64,000 nucleotides of DNA from DASRAP01 sp035277145. Its GTDB lineage: Bacteria; Gemmatimonadota; Gemmatimonadetes; Gemmatimonadales; Gemmatimonadaceae. The stretch is taken from NCBI GenBank assembly GCA_035277145.1, contig DATELA010000050.1:82339-146338 (forward strand), in the 5' to 3' direction. How positions within the stretch are numbered: position 1 is the stretch's first letter; every line of letters begins with the position of its first letter. This document shows positions 52,288-61,917 of the stretch, piece after piece. Position numbers and translations under genes: made by a program. The notes beneath the pieces are model-generated. The model was given only the letters and a program-made list of their open reading frames with translations. It was not told the DNA's origin and ran no database searches.

Positions 52288-52896
52288 CGATCGCTGCATC
52301 GCGACAGTCCACAGCGCCATCGTAGCGAGCTTTGTGCACACCGCGTCAGGCTCGACGCCCCAATCCGCAAACATCGTTCGCAAACCAAGAATCTCCGGCT
52401 CGGGCGCGCGCCCGACGAGTTCAGGCGACACGAGACACAACCGGAATCCTGCGTCCTTCAATCGCATCCATGCCGCGCGGTCGAGCGGAAAGCGTGTGAA
52501 GCAATCGACCCACACCCAATCGACTTTCCCCGCGAGGGACATCACCGTCTCGATCGATTCGTACTCACTCACGCGCAGCGCGGTGCGTCGCTCGCCCGTC
52601 GCAACGGTCTTGAGCAAGAACGGAAACGATTGATCGAGAAAAAACCAATCGTCAATTCCGCGCGCACGCATCAACGCGATGAGTCGTTGCTCGAGACCCT
52701 CTTCCTTCACGTTGAGAATCAGCGTGCCGTGCTTGTACTCCGCGATCCACGCGTCGAACGATTCACCCGCCTGAAACGGATCGTGATGAATGACCAGGCG
52801 ATCGCCTTGCGAACGTATGTCTACCTCGACACCGCAATCGCGCGGCGTTGCCTTGAGGTCGGCGATTGTGTTTCGCCGGTGCGCGATGATTCTCAT
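52285..52896 (-). CDS. Glycerophosphodiester phosphodiesterase-like protein
   Basis: 203 residues. The GDPD-type TIM-barrel motifs are present: AHRRN at the start (catalytic His), GVEVDIRSQGDRLVIHHDPF (metal Glu/Asp and second His) and LILNVKEEG. The protein is shorter than classical GDPD (~250). The family hydrolyses glycerophosphodiesters, but this divergent form may have another substrate. The start overlaps the stop of the upstream glycosyltransferase gene (ATGA), so they form an operon that may modify a lipid or polymer. The stop is inside palindrome copy 4. Confidence 0.85.
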   Translation of the reverse strand: MRIIAHRRNTIADLKATPRDCGVEVDIRSQGDRLVIHHDPFQAGESFDAWIAEYKHGTLILNVKEEGLEQRLIALMRARGIDDWFFLDQSFPFLLKTVATGERRTALRVSEYESIETVMSLAGKVDWVWVDCFTRFPLDRAAWMRLKDAGFRLCLVSPELVGRAPEPEILGLRTMFADWGVEPDAVCTKLATMALWTVAMQRS

Positions 52897-53651
52897 CGCG
52901 CGCTCGAGCGCGCTGTGCGCGCGCGCAATTCGAGACTGAATTTCACCGTGCGCTCGATGAACTTGCGTTTCGCCGCGAAGTTCACGTTCCAGTGCGACGC
53001 GCCGTGCGGCCGTTCACCGAACCGCACCGGAAACCGAATGACGCGGAGTTTGCGACGGCGCGCCGCGTGATAGAAGTACAAGTCGAGCGACCAATCGTGC
53101 GGCGCTTCATTCGCGACGGATTCGAAGAATGCGCGCGGAATGATGTTCGGCTGAGCATTGATGTCCCACAGCCGAGTACGCAGCAGGAACGTTTCGAACA
53201 CCGACATCCCAACCGTGAACACGACGTCGCCCAGTGGGCGGCCGTGGCGCTGGCCTTTGAGGTAGAGGTTGTCGCCGCCTTCGCGCCGGATGATTTCGAG
53301 TGCGCGCAGCGCATCGGCGGGGTCGGCCTGGAGGTCGGCATGCGTCCAGCCAACGTACCGGCCACGCGCCGCGCGCAGACCGGCGAGAATCCCGAACCCG
53401 TAGCCCTGGTTTACCTCCACGCGCACCGAACGAATGAAGCGATGCCCGGCGAGCGACGACATGATCTTCGGGCTCTCGTCCGTCGAACCGTTGTCGACCA
53501 GGATGACCTCCACTTCGCGCTCGGCGGCGAAGGATTCCTCGATGCGCTTGATGAGATGCGGCAGCCCCGCTGCCTCGTCATAGCATGGCAGGACGAGTGA
53601 CAGCAGCGGCTGGCCGCTCGGCGACGAGGAGCGCGGAGATTCGGGCGTCAT
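52893..53651 (-). CDS. Family 2 glycosyltransferase
   Basis: 252 residues. GT-A motifs are LSLVLPCYDEAAGLPHLIKRI, VILVDNGSTDES, VRVEVNQGYGFGILAG, the metal motif WTHADLQADP and a C-terminal FPVRFGERPHGASHWN. No membrane helices, so a cytoplasmic or peripheral dolichol-phosphate-mannose-synthase-like enzyme. It is the first gene of a two-gene operon with the GDPD-like gene and is divergent from the giant kinase-aldolase-epimerase gene. The 150-bp gap upstream (53652-53801) contains no other feature I can support. Confidence 0.9.
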   Translation of the reverse strand: MTPESPRSSSPSGQPLLSLVLPCYDEAAGLPHLIKRIEESFAAEREVEVILVDNGSTDESPKIMSSLAGHRFIRSVRVEVNQGYGFGILAGLRAARGRYVGWTHADLQADPADALRALEIIRREGGDNLYLKGQRHGRPLGDVVFTVGMSVFETFLLRTRLWDINAQPNIIPRAFFESVANEAPHDWSLDLYFYHAARRRKLRVIRFPVRFGERPHGASHWNVNFAAKRKFIERTVKFSLELRARTARSSAR

Positions 53652-53801
53652 TTCGTCTTGAAAGCTCGTAGACGGTCGGAGAGCGCGAAAGTCGTGAGTT
53701 GCGACACAATCGTCCAGTAGTTGTCAGTGGTTCCTCGTTTGACTCGCCCCCGGCACAGACGCCATTTTTGGACGCTTGACACATCACACGCGATAGTCGC
53801 C

Positions 53802-56800
53802 GTGCAACTTCTGCAAACCGTTGTCGACGAAGTCATCGGGCTGCATGGGCTCGACACGCGGCGCATTACCGTCATTGGCATCGACGGTCCTACGGCGGCG
53901 GGCAAATCCACGCTCGCGGGTTCGCTGACCACCGCGTTTCAGGACGCCGGACTCGAAACGTGGACCTTCCAACTCGACTGGTTACTCCGCAGCCGTGCTG
54001 AGCGCGAGGCAGACGTCGCGCATTTACGAAAGATCGGCGCGGCGTTCGAGTTCGAAGGCGAGCTGCACATGCGCCTTGGTCTCGCGCGCGAAGTGCTCGA
54101 AGCTGTCGCGCGCTTCAATCGCAAAGTCCAGCTGGGTGATACGTCCGATCAGGAAGTCACGCTCGCCGGATTGTATTCGCGTCCCGCCGGTGGCACGGTC
54201 ACGGGCAAGGAATCGCTGACGCTCAAAGCGGGCATGGTGGTACTCGTCGAAGGCCACTACACGCTGCGCAACGAACTCGACGCACTCGCCGATTTCAATC
54301 TCGTGCTGTTGTGCGAGCCCGAAGAGTTGCTCAATCGCAAAGTCGACCGCGTCAAAGGCTATCGCAGTCCCGACGACGCGATTCACTACTTCTGGCACAC
54401 GGATCTTCCGAGTTTCCGACACCACATCGCGCGATTCGGCCGCAATGCGGATTTGATCGTCGACAACACCGACTACCGCAATCCGAAGATCGTCGGGCCC
54501 GACGCGATCCCGCAGTGGCTGAAGAAAACGGGTGCAGGTCCGATCGCGACGCGACAACGCAAACTCGAGAATCTCACCGACATTCCGGAATACGTTTTTT
54601 CCGAATCGACGCTGATCGGCGCCGAGCTGAGTCAGATTCTCACCGCTGCGGTGCGCGCCGTTATCGAATGGGACAGCACTGTCGGTCGCTATCTGCGCGT
54701 TACGCTCGATGAAGTCGACGAAGATCTCGAAACGCTCGCGGTTCGCGCGACGGAGAGTCTGAATCGCGCGTTCCAGGTGTCGTCGTACCGGTCGCGCCTC
54801 GCGCACACCGACGCCCTGTACAACGTCTACCATCGCAAGCTGCCGCTCACCCTCGGCATCGAGATCTATCACGTCGCGTCGCAACGCACCGCGGCGACGT
54901 TGCTCGCCGAAGTGGATCGCGATCAACTGCATGTCGGCGTGTTCTGGGAAGGCGGCGCCAAATGGCTGCGCTTCGAGCGGGCGCTCGGCGGCATCGGTAC
55001 GGCAGAGGGAAAAGTGCGCGACACCGCGCTCGAAATTCCCGACGGCCCTGCGCCGACGACGCTGAAAGTTTTTCTTCCGACGCAACTCACGGTGCCGTCG
55101 TTTCTCGACGGTATCGACATCAACCCGGTCTTCATTGGCCGCGAGCAGGAAAACATTTCCGCGTCGCGGGTGCTGCGCACGATCCTGCAGGAAGGCGGTG
55201 CATGGATTCACCGCTTTGCGCTGCAGCGGGAAATTCGGTTCTTCCGGTATTGCCTCGACGTCGAAGGCGTGCACAGCGTGCACGTTGGCAACTACTTGAT
55301 CGCGGTCAAGAGTCCCGATCCGGCAATCAAGCGCCGCTTCCGCGAATTCCGCCATCAGTGGGCTACGCCCATCGATCGCATCGCGGTCACGCGCTCAGGA
55401 CACGACGCGTACGACGATGCGATGCTGAAAGAAAAAGCGTCGATCCAGGCGTTCGTCGACAAACATTGCCCGCGCCTGTCCATCAAGGACGGTGCGGTGT
55501 TCGGCGACATCTTCGATCAGGAATCGATCGAAGCGTCGATGAAAGAAATCGCGACGCTGCTGCGCAGCCCGTACCGCGTACTGCGCAAACGCGCGATCGA
55601 GTTCATCGACAAACTGTTCCCGGGCTTTGCGCTGCCGACGGCCGAACTGTGGAGTGACATTCCGGACGGCGCGCAGCAATCGCTGAGCCTCAATGAATTC
55701 ACGGCGCTCAGCTCGAGCATCATGGCCGAGTTGTATTTGTGGCTCGCGTTGCGCAATGAGCGTTCGGCGATTCTCGGCGCGAACGTATACGACATTCGAC
55801 AGACATCGATGGACGCGCGCGCATTCCTCGAAGCCGCCGCCGATCGTGGTTGCCCGATCGTGTTGCAGTGTTCAATGAATGCGGTGGGGCAGAAGGAAAC
55901 GGAGAACGGCAAGACGTATCACGGCTACTTGCAGCCGGAGAACGGTGTCGAGGATTTCATCAAAGCGGCGCGGCTCGCGTCGCGCGACTTGTATCTCACG
56001 TCGGGCAAGCGTCCGCCGCTGTTCGGCATCGGTCTCGATCACGTCAACGTCACGAACGATCAGCCCGATCATCGCGCCAAGCGTTTTCTGCAACACGCGG
56101 TGAAAGCGGGCGGCGTGACGCACGTCGTGCTCGACGGCTCCGATCTGTTCCAGCTCAACGACACAGGCCGCGACGAACTCCGCCGCGTGTTTGGCAAGAT
56201 GAACGACTGGGTGCTCGATCTCATGGAGTCGCCCAACGACACCTTCCTGAAGGACATGGAGGTGTGCATTTCGGAGTTGAACTACACGGGCGCGCAGCAG
56301 GCGTATGTACCGAAGACGGAAGACATCCGGCTGTTTGCCGAGACGTACAACGACGCGCTCGTGGAGAACGGATACGCCGCGCATATCGCCCGTCCGAAGT
56401 TGTTCATCAGCAACCTCGGCACGTGCCACCACGGGAGCGACGAGACCAAGCCGTGGGTGGAGCGTTCGCGCGAATGGCGTGACGCCGTAAAAGGTGATGG
56501 CTTTGTGTCAGCGGTGTTGCACGGAACGACGCGCAGCCACCAGGACATTCTTTCCGCCGCGACGGTGGGCTGTCACAAGGTGAACATTGCCGGCGATTTC
56601 CTCGACACGATCGTCGGCAACTTGCCGCTGCGCCTGAGCCAGAAAATTCAGGACGGGAAGACGCAGCCGAAGAAGATGTTGCCCGCGGTGCGTCCTGAAA
56701 TGGACCGGCTGTCGGAGCCGGAGAATGAAAAGCTCTACGGCGCGCTGCGCGAACATTGCGGCCGCATTCTTTCGACGATCGCGAGTCCCAAGCTGTCGTC

Positions 56801-57653
56801 GATGGACGCGAACTACTTCCAGTATCGCGATTACGAATTCACCGAGCAGCAGGTGAGCACGATTCTCGCGCAACTCAAGCGCGAGTTGAGTCACCTGATG
56901 CCGAAGGCACCGCGTCGTCTTGCGGATGCGCGTCAGGGTTACGGGTTCGCCGCGTCGATGATCGAAGTGCCCTACGAAGAATTCCGCGGCCCGATCCTCA
57001 ATGCGTTGTGGGATACCGGCATTCGCCACTTCCACGTGGATGAAGGCGATGGCGTGTTCATTTCGCGGCGGTTCTCGGGTGTGGAGAAGGTCCGCTATTT
57101 GCGCCAGCATTTCCCGAGCGCACAGATCCACGCGCATCTGATGGTGACAAACCCGCACTATCCCAAGGACGGCGAGTTCGCGGAAATCCAGCAGTACGCC
57201 GAAGCAGGCATCGACGCGATCGCGATTCACATTCGCGCGTGCGGTTCGCATCGCGAAGCGGTGTCCGCCCTCAAGATCATTCGCAAACTGAAAGTGCGCC
57301 CGGGCATCGTGGTCGAAACGTCGGATGCGGTCGACGAGAATCTCGAGAAGCTGATTCGCGACCTGGAGCTCGACTGGATCGTCGTGATGGGCGTGCCGAT
57401 CGGTTACGGCGGACAGGTCTTCCAGTACTCGACGCTCAATCGCATCTCGCGCCTGCACGATCTCGCTGGACGGCTCGGCCGTGACTTGCTCGTCGAAGTC
57501 GACGGCGGCCTCAACGTGCAGAACCTCGAGCTGTGCCGCAAAGCAGGCGGTCAGTTGTTCTCGGGCTGGTCGATCATCAAAGGCCAGAACATCGACGACA
57601 TGCAGGCGAAAGTGCGCGCGGTACACGGCGTCTTCTCGAAGGGAGAGAATTGA
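53802..57653 (+). CDS. Uridine-kinase-like / class II aldolase / ribulose-phosphate 3-epimerase fusion
   Basis: About 1283 residues from GTG 53802; a TTG at 53721 would extend it. (1) Residues ~20-240: P-loop sugar/nucleoside kinase (GIDGPTAAGKST, VLVEGHYTLRNEL), similar to uridine kinase or phosphoribulokinase. (2) About 250-660: unassigned. (3) About 665-1000: class II fructose-bisphosphate-aldolase-like barrel with metal His in GIGLDHVNV, CHHGSDE and VLHGTTRSHQD, then GCHKVNIAGDFLD. (4) About 1050-1280: ribulose-phosphate 3-epimerase fold (SMIEVPYEEF, HFHVDEGDG, HAHLMVTNPHY, GVPIGYGGQVF, LLVEVDGGLN). The order kinase-aldolase-epimerase suggests successive steps on a sugar phosphate. The next gene, a double nucleotidyltransferase, starts inside its stop. 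I know of no described enzyme with this layout. Confidence 0.85.
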   Translation: MQLLQTVVDEVIGLHGLDTRRITVIGIDGPTAAGKSTLAGSLTTAFQDAGLETWTFQLDWLLRSRAEREADVAHLRKIGAAFEFEGELHMRLGLAREVLEAVARFNRKVQLGDTSDQEVTLAGLYSRPAGGTVTGKESLTLKAGMVVLVEGHYTLRNELDALADFNLVLLCEPEELLNRKVDRVKGYRSPDDAIHYFWHTDLPSFRHHIARFGRNADLIVDNTDYRNPKIVGPDAIPQWLKKTGAGPIATRQRKLENLTDIPEYVFSESTLIGAELSQILTAAVRAVIEWDSTVGRYLRVTLDEVDEDLETLAVRATESLNRAFQVSSYRSRLAHTDALYNVYHRKLPLTLGIEIYHVASQRTAATLLAEVDRDQLHVGVFWEGGAKWLRFERALGGIGTAEGKVRDTALEIPDGPAPTTLKVFLPTQLTVPSFLDGIDINPVFIGREQENISASRVLRTILQEGGAWIHRFALQREIRFFRYCLDVEGVHSVHVGNYLIAVKSPDPAIKRRFREFRHQWATPIDRIAVTRSGHDAYDDAMLKEKASIQAFVDKHCPRLSIKDGAVFGDIFDQESIEASMKEIATLLRSPYRVLRKRAIEFIDKLFPGFALPTAELWSDIPDGAQQSLSLNEFTALSSSIMAELYLWLALRNERSAILGANVYDIRQTSMDARAFLEAAADRGCPIVLQCSMNAVGQKETENGKTYHGYLQPENGVEDFIKAARLASRDLYLTSGKRPPLFGIGLDHVNVTNDQPDHRAKRFLQHAVKAGGVTHVVLDGSDLFQLNDTGRDELRRVFGKMNDWVLDLMESPNDTFLKDMEVCISELNYTGAQQAYVPKTEDIRLFAETYNDALVENGYAAHIARPKLFISNLGTCHHGSDETKPWVERSREWRDAVKGDGFVSAVLHGTTRSHQDILSAATVGCHKVNIAGDFLDTIVGNLPLRLSQKIQDGKTQPKKMLPAVRPEMDRLSEPENEKLYGALREHCGRILSTIASPKLSSMDANYFQYRDYEFTEQQVSTILAQLKRELSHLMPKAPRRLADARQGYGFAASMIEVPYEEFRGPILNALWDTGIRHFHVDEGDGVFISRRFSGVEKVRYLRQHFPSAQIHAHLMVTNPHYPKDGEFAEIQQYAEAGIDAIAIHIRACGSHREAVSALKIIRKLKVRPGIVVETSDAVDENLEKLIRDLELDWIVVMGVPIGYGGQVFQYSTLNRISRLHDLAGRLGRDLLVEVDGGLNVQNLELCRKAGGQLFSGWSIIKGQNIDDMQAKVRAVHGVFSKGEN

Positions 57654-59155
57654 CGCGGCGTGTGAACCTGCTCGTGCCGATGGCGGGGCAGGGCAAGCGG
57701 TTTCGCCGCGCAGGTTACGACACATACAAGCCGTTCCTGCCGATCTTCGGGAAACCGATGATCCAGTACGTGCTCGACGCGTTCCCGGCGCATGTTACAA
57801 AACACATTCTCGTGGATCGCGCGCTCATCACCGATGAACAGCTCGCGTATTTGCGCGCGCAGTCTGGCGTCGTCGTGCACTTCGTCGCGTCACACAGTCT
57901 GGGCCCGGCGTACACGATTCACGAAGCGCGTAACCACCTGCCGCTCGACGAATCGTTCTTTATTGCGTATGCGGACATTTTCTGGACATGGGACTACGCA
58001 CAGGTTGAGCGGCTGCTGGATGCGGACGGCGTCGTGTTCACGCGCCGCGAATTTCATCCGCACCTCGTGGGCAACAACTTCTCCGCGTTTTGCAAACCGA
58101 CACCGGGTGACGACCGGCGGCTCGCGGAAATCAAGGAGAAGGGCTCGTTCACCGATGACTGGATGAACGAACCGCTGTCGGTCGGCGCGTTCTACGTGCG
58201 CGACGGACACGCGATGATTCGCGCGATCAACACCATGATTGGTGAAGATCGTAAGGTCGCGCAGGAATTTTTCCCGAGCTTGCTGTTCAACGACATCGTG
58301 AAAGCCGGCGGCAACGTGCGGCTCAGCGACGTCGACTTCTTCGTGCATTGGGGCGTGCCCACGCAACTCGAAGATCTGCGCGCGTGGGTCAATGCATGCC
58401 GCACGCTGACGCAAAAAGCGCCCGCGTCGAACGCGGTGAATGTGTGCTGCATGGGCGGCTCCGGTGTGCGCATGCAATCCGTGAGCGCCGTGCCAAAGGC
58501 GCTCATGCCGGTGTCCGGCGTGCCGATGTTCCGCTACGTAGCTGATCGGTTCGGCTGTAAGAACGAATTGTTCATCGTCAATGACGGCATGGCCGAAACG
58601 TTGGCGTCCAAAGGTGTTCGCGATGCATCCATCGTGAACATTGGTGCGCCGACGAAAAGCCAACTCGATACGCTTAAGGCCGCGAGCACGACGCTTCGCA
58701 AACAAAAGCAATTCTTTCTGACGTCGTGCGACGCGACCGGTCTGTGGGACAACGGCGCACTCAACGCATTCCTTCAGCGCGAGAAACCAGACGCGATTGT
58801 CTTCACGTTTGTGCCGACGCTGCTGCAAGCCAACCTCGGCGGAAGCCACACGTACGTATCGGTAGATGGTCAACGCGTCACTGGTGTGCACATCAAGCAC
58901 AAGCCAAACGATGACGCACGCGGACTCGCAGGATTCTTCTGGTTCAATGACGGCTCAGCTTTCGCTGAACTCGATCGCATTCCCGACGACGCGGGGCGAG
59001 AACTCAGCGCCGATCACGTGCTCAAACACATGGTCGACACCGGCCGCAAAGTTGGAGCGTTCCCGGTCGACACGTACCTGCATCTCGGCTCGCCCCTCGA
59101 GCTCAAGGAGTTCGAGTTCTGGAACAAATACCATATGGTGTTCGCCGGCGCGTAG
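57650..59155 (+). CDS. Tandem nucleotidyltransferase (two NTP-transferase domains)
   Basis: 501 residues from TTG 57650, which overlaps the upstream TGA (TTGA) and follows GGGAGAG; GTG 57662 is the alternative. Domain 1 (about 6-240) starts LLVPMAGQGKRFRRAGYDTY and carries KPFLPIFGKPMIQYVLDAF. Domain 2 (about 265-500) starts VCCMGGSGVRMQSVSAVPKA and has LMPVSGVPMFRYVADRF. Both have the G-x-G-x-R and PK-type signatures of sugar-phosphate nucleotidyltransferases. With the kinase-aldolase-epimerase it could activate a sugar phosphate to an NDP-sugar. Two domains may act on two substrates, or one may be regulatory. Confidence 0.85.
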   Translation: MTRRVNLLVPMAGQGKRFRRAGYDTYKPFLPIFGKPMIQYVLDAFPAHVTKHILVDRALITDEQLAYLRAQSGVVVHFVASHSLGPAYTIHEARNHLPLDESFFIAYADIFWTWDYAQVERLLDADGVVFTRREFHPHLVGNNFSAFCKPTPGDDRRLAEIKEKGSFTDDWMNEPLSVGAFYVRDGHAMIRAINTMIGEDRKVAQEFFPSLLFNDIVKAGGNVRLSDVDFFVHWGVPTQLEDLRAWVNACRTLTQKAPASNAVNVCCMGGSGVRMQSVSAVPKALMPVSGVPMFRYVADRFGCKNELFIVNDGMAETLASKGVRDASIVNIGAPTKSQLDTLKAASTTLRKQKQFFLTSCDATGLWDNGALNAFLQREKPDAIVFTFVPTLLQANLGGSHTYVSVDGQRVTGVHIKHKPNDDARGLAGFFWFNDGSAFAELDRIPDDAGRELSADHVLKHMVDTGRKVGAFPVDTYLHLGSPLELKEFEFWNKYHMVFAGA

Positions 59156-59245
59156 CGCTGCGTTCAAAAGACACCACACGCGCTCTTTCGGTGATGGTCT
59201 TGCCGAGCATACGTTGTACCGTACCGGCGTACCCGAACAGGAAAT

Positions 59246-59707
59246 TTGCCGGTGCCTATTACAGCGAACCTTTCAAAAATCGTTTACGATCGCCTTGGCG
59301 ATCAGGTGGTTAAGGATTTGGTGAGCTGGCTGAATGCCGTCGATGCGGAGTTCCGCACTGCGCTTCGTGAAACCAATGAGACGAACTTCGCGCGTTTTGA
59401 TGCGAATCAGGCTCAGCGTTTCGCGCGCGTCGACGAACGTTTCGCGGATTTCGAGGTCAAGATCGAGCGTCGTTTCGCTGAAGCCGAGGTCAAGATCGAA
59501 CGTCGTTTGGCTGAAGCCGATCAAAAAAACGAGCAGCGCTTTGCCGCGATCGAGCGTCAGCTCGTTGCGCTTGATGCCAAGATCGACCGTGTAGCGATTG
59601 AGAATCGAGAATTCATGGAACGCGCGCTCAAGGAGCAAACACGATGGATGTTCCTCTCGTGGGCGTCGCTCCTGGTTGCAATCATTGGATTCGGGCTGCG
59701 CGGCTAG
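59246..59707 (+). CDS. Coiled-coil protein with a C-terminal membrane helix
   Basis: 153 residues from TTG 59246, or 151 from GTG 59252; AGGAAA lies upstream. Residues ~45-110 are an 11-residue repeat coiled coil (FADFEVKIERR, FAEAEVKIERR, LAEADQKNEQR). The last ~20 (MFLSWASLLVAIIGFGLRG) are one membrane helix. Similar small coiled-coil membrane proteins are widespread and unassigned. It lies 90 bp after the nucleotidyltransferase gene and faces the E1 gene tail-to-tail. No function can be given. Confidence 0.75.
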   Translation: MPVPITANLSKIVYDRLGDQVVKDLVSWLNAVDAEFRTALRETNETNFARFDANQAQRFARVDERFADFEVKIERRFAEAEVKIERRLAEADQKNEQRFAAIERQLVALDAKIDRVAIENREFMERALKEQTRWMFLSWASLLVAIIGFGLRG

Positions 59708-59718
59708 CCATGCGCGAA

Positions 59719-61836
59719 CTACGCGTTTAGCGCGCGGTCGATCCGCTCCGCGATTTTCTCAACCGTCGGCATCAGCGCGGCAAGCAAGTCTTCGTGATAC
59801 GCAGCCGGAATGTCCTCAGGCGCCAGCCGGTCGATGGGCGCGTCGAGGTGCCAGAACGATTCTTTCGCCAACGTCGCGGCGATCTCGGCGCCAAAACCTG
59901 CGGTGATGTTGTCCTCGTGCACGACAAGACAGCGGCCCGTCTTCTCGACTGACGCGAGCACGCAGGCTTTGTCCCACGGCGAGACCGTGCGCAGATCAAT
60001 GATCTCGATGGTACCGTCGTCCCACTTCGCCGCGGCTTCAGTACAGCGGTGTACCATCGCGCCCCACGTAACGACCGTGAGGTCGCTGCCTGTGCGGACA
60101 AGGTTCGCGCGACCAAACGGCAATACATAGTTGTCGCCGGGATAACGCGCGCTGCCGTCGCCCGTCATGAGCAGCGAACGGTGTTCGAAGAAGATCGTCG
60201 GATTCGCACCGCGCATCGCTGCGCGCAGCAGGCCAACCGCGTCCGCCGAGTTCGACGGCATCGCAACTTGCCAACCATACGCGTGCACAAAGCGCACTTC
60301 GTCGGACAGCGAGTGCCATGGATCGCCGACGTCTTTGCCGTAGCCACCCGGCATGCGCACGATGATCGGCGCCGCGAAACGATTCTTCGTGCGCCACCGC
60401 ATCGTGCCCGTGTTGTTCAATTGCTCCGCGGCGGGGTCAGCGTATTTGCGGAACTGGATTTCCGCGACAGGCATCAATCCAGAAATCGCCATGCCGACCG
60501 AGCGTCCGATGATTCCCTCTTCAGATAGCGACGTATCGAACACGCGCTTGTCGCCGAACTTGCGCTGCAAGCCTTCGGTTACGAGGTGCACGCCGCCTTT
60601 GCGGCCGACGTCTTCGCCGAACACGAGCACTTTCGGATTCACTTCGAGTTCGCGTGCAAGCGTGCGTCGCACGGCTTCCGCGAAGCGCAGCATGTCGCCG
60701 CCTTCTTCCGCGACGTCGGTTCCGCCAAGCGCGCCGCGTTCCGCGCGCGTCAAACCACCGTAGGCTTCTTCCGCGCTCTCATCCGCAAAAACAAAACGGC
60801 CGACGCCATCGGGTGATGGAGCCGGCCGCGCGCGCGCACCTGCGAGTGCCGCCTGGACGTCGCGCTCGACTTCCTGCTCGAGAGCCGTCCACTCTGCGCT
60901 GCTCAAAAACGACGGCACGAGGTGCTTCTTGAGTCGTGGCATCGGATCGCGCGCAAAATCCGCTTCGATCTCGGCGTCCGTCCGATATCCCTTCTGATTA
61001 TCGGGGCCGGAGTGACTACACATGCGCGGCACCGTGAGCCGCACGAGTGCGGGGCCTTTGCCCGAGCGCACGTGATCAACGCATTGCGTGAGCAACAATG
61101 CGGATTCGTGTGGATCGGTGCCGTCTCCGTCTTTCAAAAACAAATTGCGGAACGACGCGAGATTGCGCGTGATGTTGCCGCCCGGCGTTTGCATTTCGCC
61201 GCGCACGGAAATGCCGAGTCCGTTGTCTTCTATATAGAAGAGGAGTGGCAATTTGAGCGTCGTCGCCATGGTGAGCGCCGACCAGAATCCGTTGGTCGCG
61301 ACTGCGGCGTCACCGCCGAGCACCACGCCGATCGCGCCTTCATATGAAGCGTCGCCGAGTACGTCGCGGTGGTATGTGATGGCCTGCGCCCAACCGGCGG
61401 ACGGTGTGTACTGCGAACCCACGTCGCCGCCCATCGGAATGACGATCGGTCCGTTGGGTGTCGGCAGATTACACACGACGCCGATGTCGCGACCGTCGGA
61501 GAATCCGCCGGAACGTCCAAGGGGGCTCGCGAGCGCGTCTTCTATGGATAGGCCCAGCGACAGGAGCAGCGGCCGGCTGCGGTAATACGCGCCGGCGCCG
61601 TCGTGCGGGTGCGTAATGAGCGAGCCGAGTATGCACTGTGCGACTTCATGTCCGCGCGCCGAGAACTGGTAGAGAATGAGGTGTTCGCGGGGGACGTTCG
61701 CGCGGTTCTTGTTGGTGGCTTCCTCGAGGTCGTCGAGCGCGCGCGAGACGAGGGCGTTGTACGCGATCCGGCGCCAGTCAAAGTGGTGCGTCGCCGCAGT
61801 GGGCGTGTGTGTGGGGCGCCGGGCAGCCGTGGTCAT
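59719..61836 (-). CDS. Fused alpha/beta E1 component of a 2-oxoacid (branched-chain type) dehydrogenase
   Basis: 705 residues from ATG 61836. The alpha half (1-~350) has the thiamine-diphosphate motif beginning GGDAAVATNGFWSAL and ending LLFYIEDNGLGI. The beta half (~370-705) has VLVFGEDVGRKGGVHLVTEGL, DTSLSEEGIIGRSVGMAISG, MPGGYGKDVG, YVLPFGRANLVRTGSDLTVVTWG and VHEDNITAGFGAEIAATL. Alpha and beta are separate genes in many bacteria but fused in one chain here. It decarboxylates a 2-oxoacid and passes the acyl group to lipoylated E2. No E2 or E3 gene is in the window. Divergent from the metallopeptidase gene (81 bp). Confidence 0.92.
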   Translation of the reverse strand: MTTAARRPTHTPTAATHHFDWRRIAYNALVSRALDDLEEATNKNRANVPREHLILYQFSARGHEVAQCILGSLITHPHDGAGAYYRSRPLLLSLGLSIEDALASPLGRSGGFSDGRDIGVVCNLPTPNGPIVIPMGGDVGSQYTPSAGWAQAITYHRDVLGDASYEGAIGVVLGGDAAVATNGFWSALTMATTLKLPLLFYIEDNGLGISVRGEMQTPGGNITRNLASFRNLFLKDGDGTDPHESALLLTQCVDHVRSGKGPALVRLTVPRMCSHSGPDNQKGYRTDAEIEADFARDPMPRLKKHLVPSFLSSAEWTALEQEVERDVQAALAGARARPAPSPDGVGRFVFADESAEEAYGGLTRAERGALGGTDVAEEGGDMLRFAEAVRRTLARELEVNPKVLVFGEDVGRKGGVHLVTEGLQRKFGDKRVFDTSLSEEGIIGRSVGMAISGLMPVAEIQFRKYADPAAEQLNNTGTMRWRTKNRFAAPIIVRMPGGYGKDVGDPWHSLSDEVRFVHAYGWQVAMPSNSADAVGLLRAAMRGANPTIFFEHRSLLMTGDGSARYPGDNYVLPFGRANLVRTGSDLTVVTWGAMVHRCTEAAAKWDDGTIEIIDLRTVSPWDKACVLASVEKTGRCLVVHEDNITAGFGAEIAATLAKESFWHLDAPIDRLAPEDIPAAYHEDLLAALMPTVEKIAERIDRALNA

Positions 61837-61917
61837 CGCATGGAAAGCTGCCCGGTCGCGCGCGAGTGCGCGAGGGAGCGCTGGCGCACCTTCGGCCCCG
61901 TTCACATTGTTCGACAC

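Noticed and set aside
53776..53800. TTGACA (53776-53781) as a promoter for the fusion enzyme
   Set aside because: No -10 hexamer lies at a suitable distance, and the likely start codon (53802) is too close for the resulting transcript.
61603..61917. N-terminal extension of the metallopeptidase to 452 codons
   Set aside because: The extension is antisense to the E1 dehydrogenase gene and carries no conserved sequence; GTG 61918 is a sufficient start.
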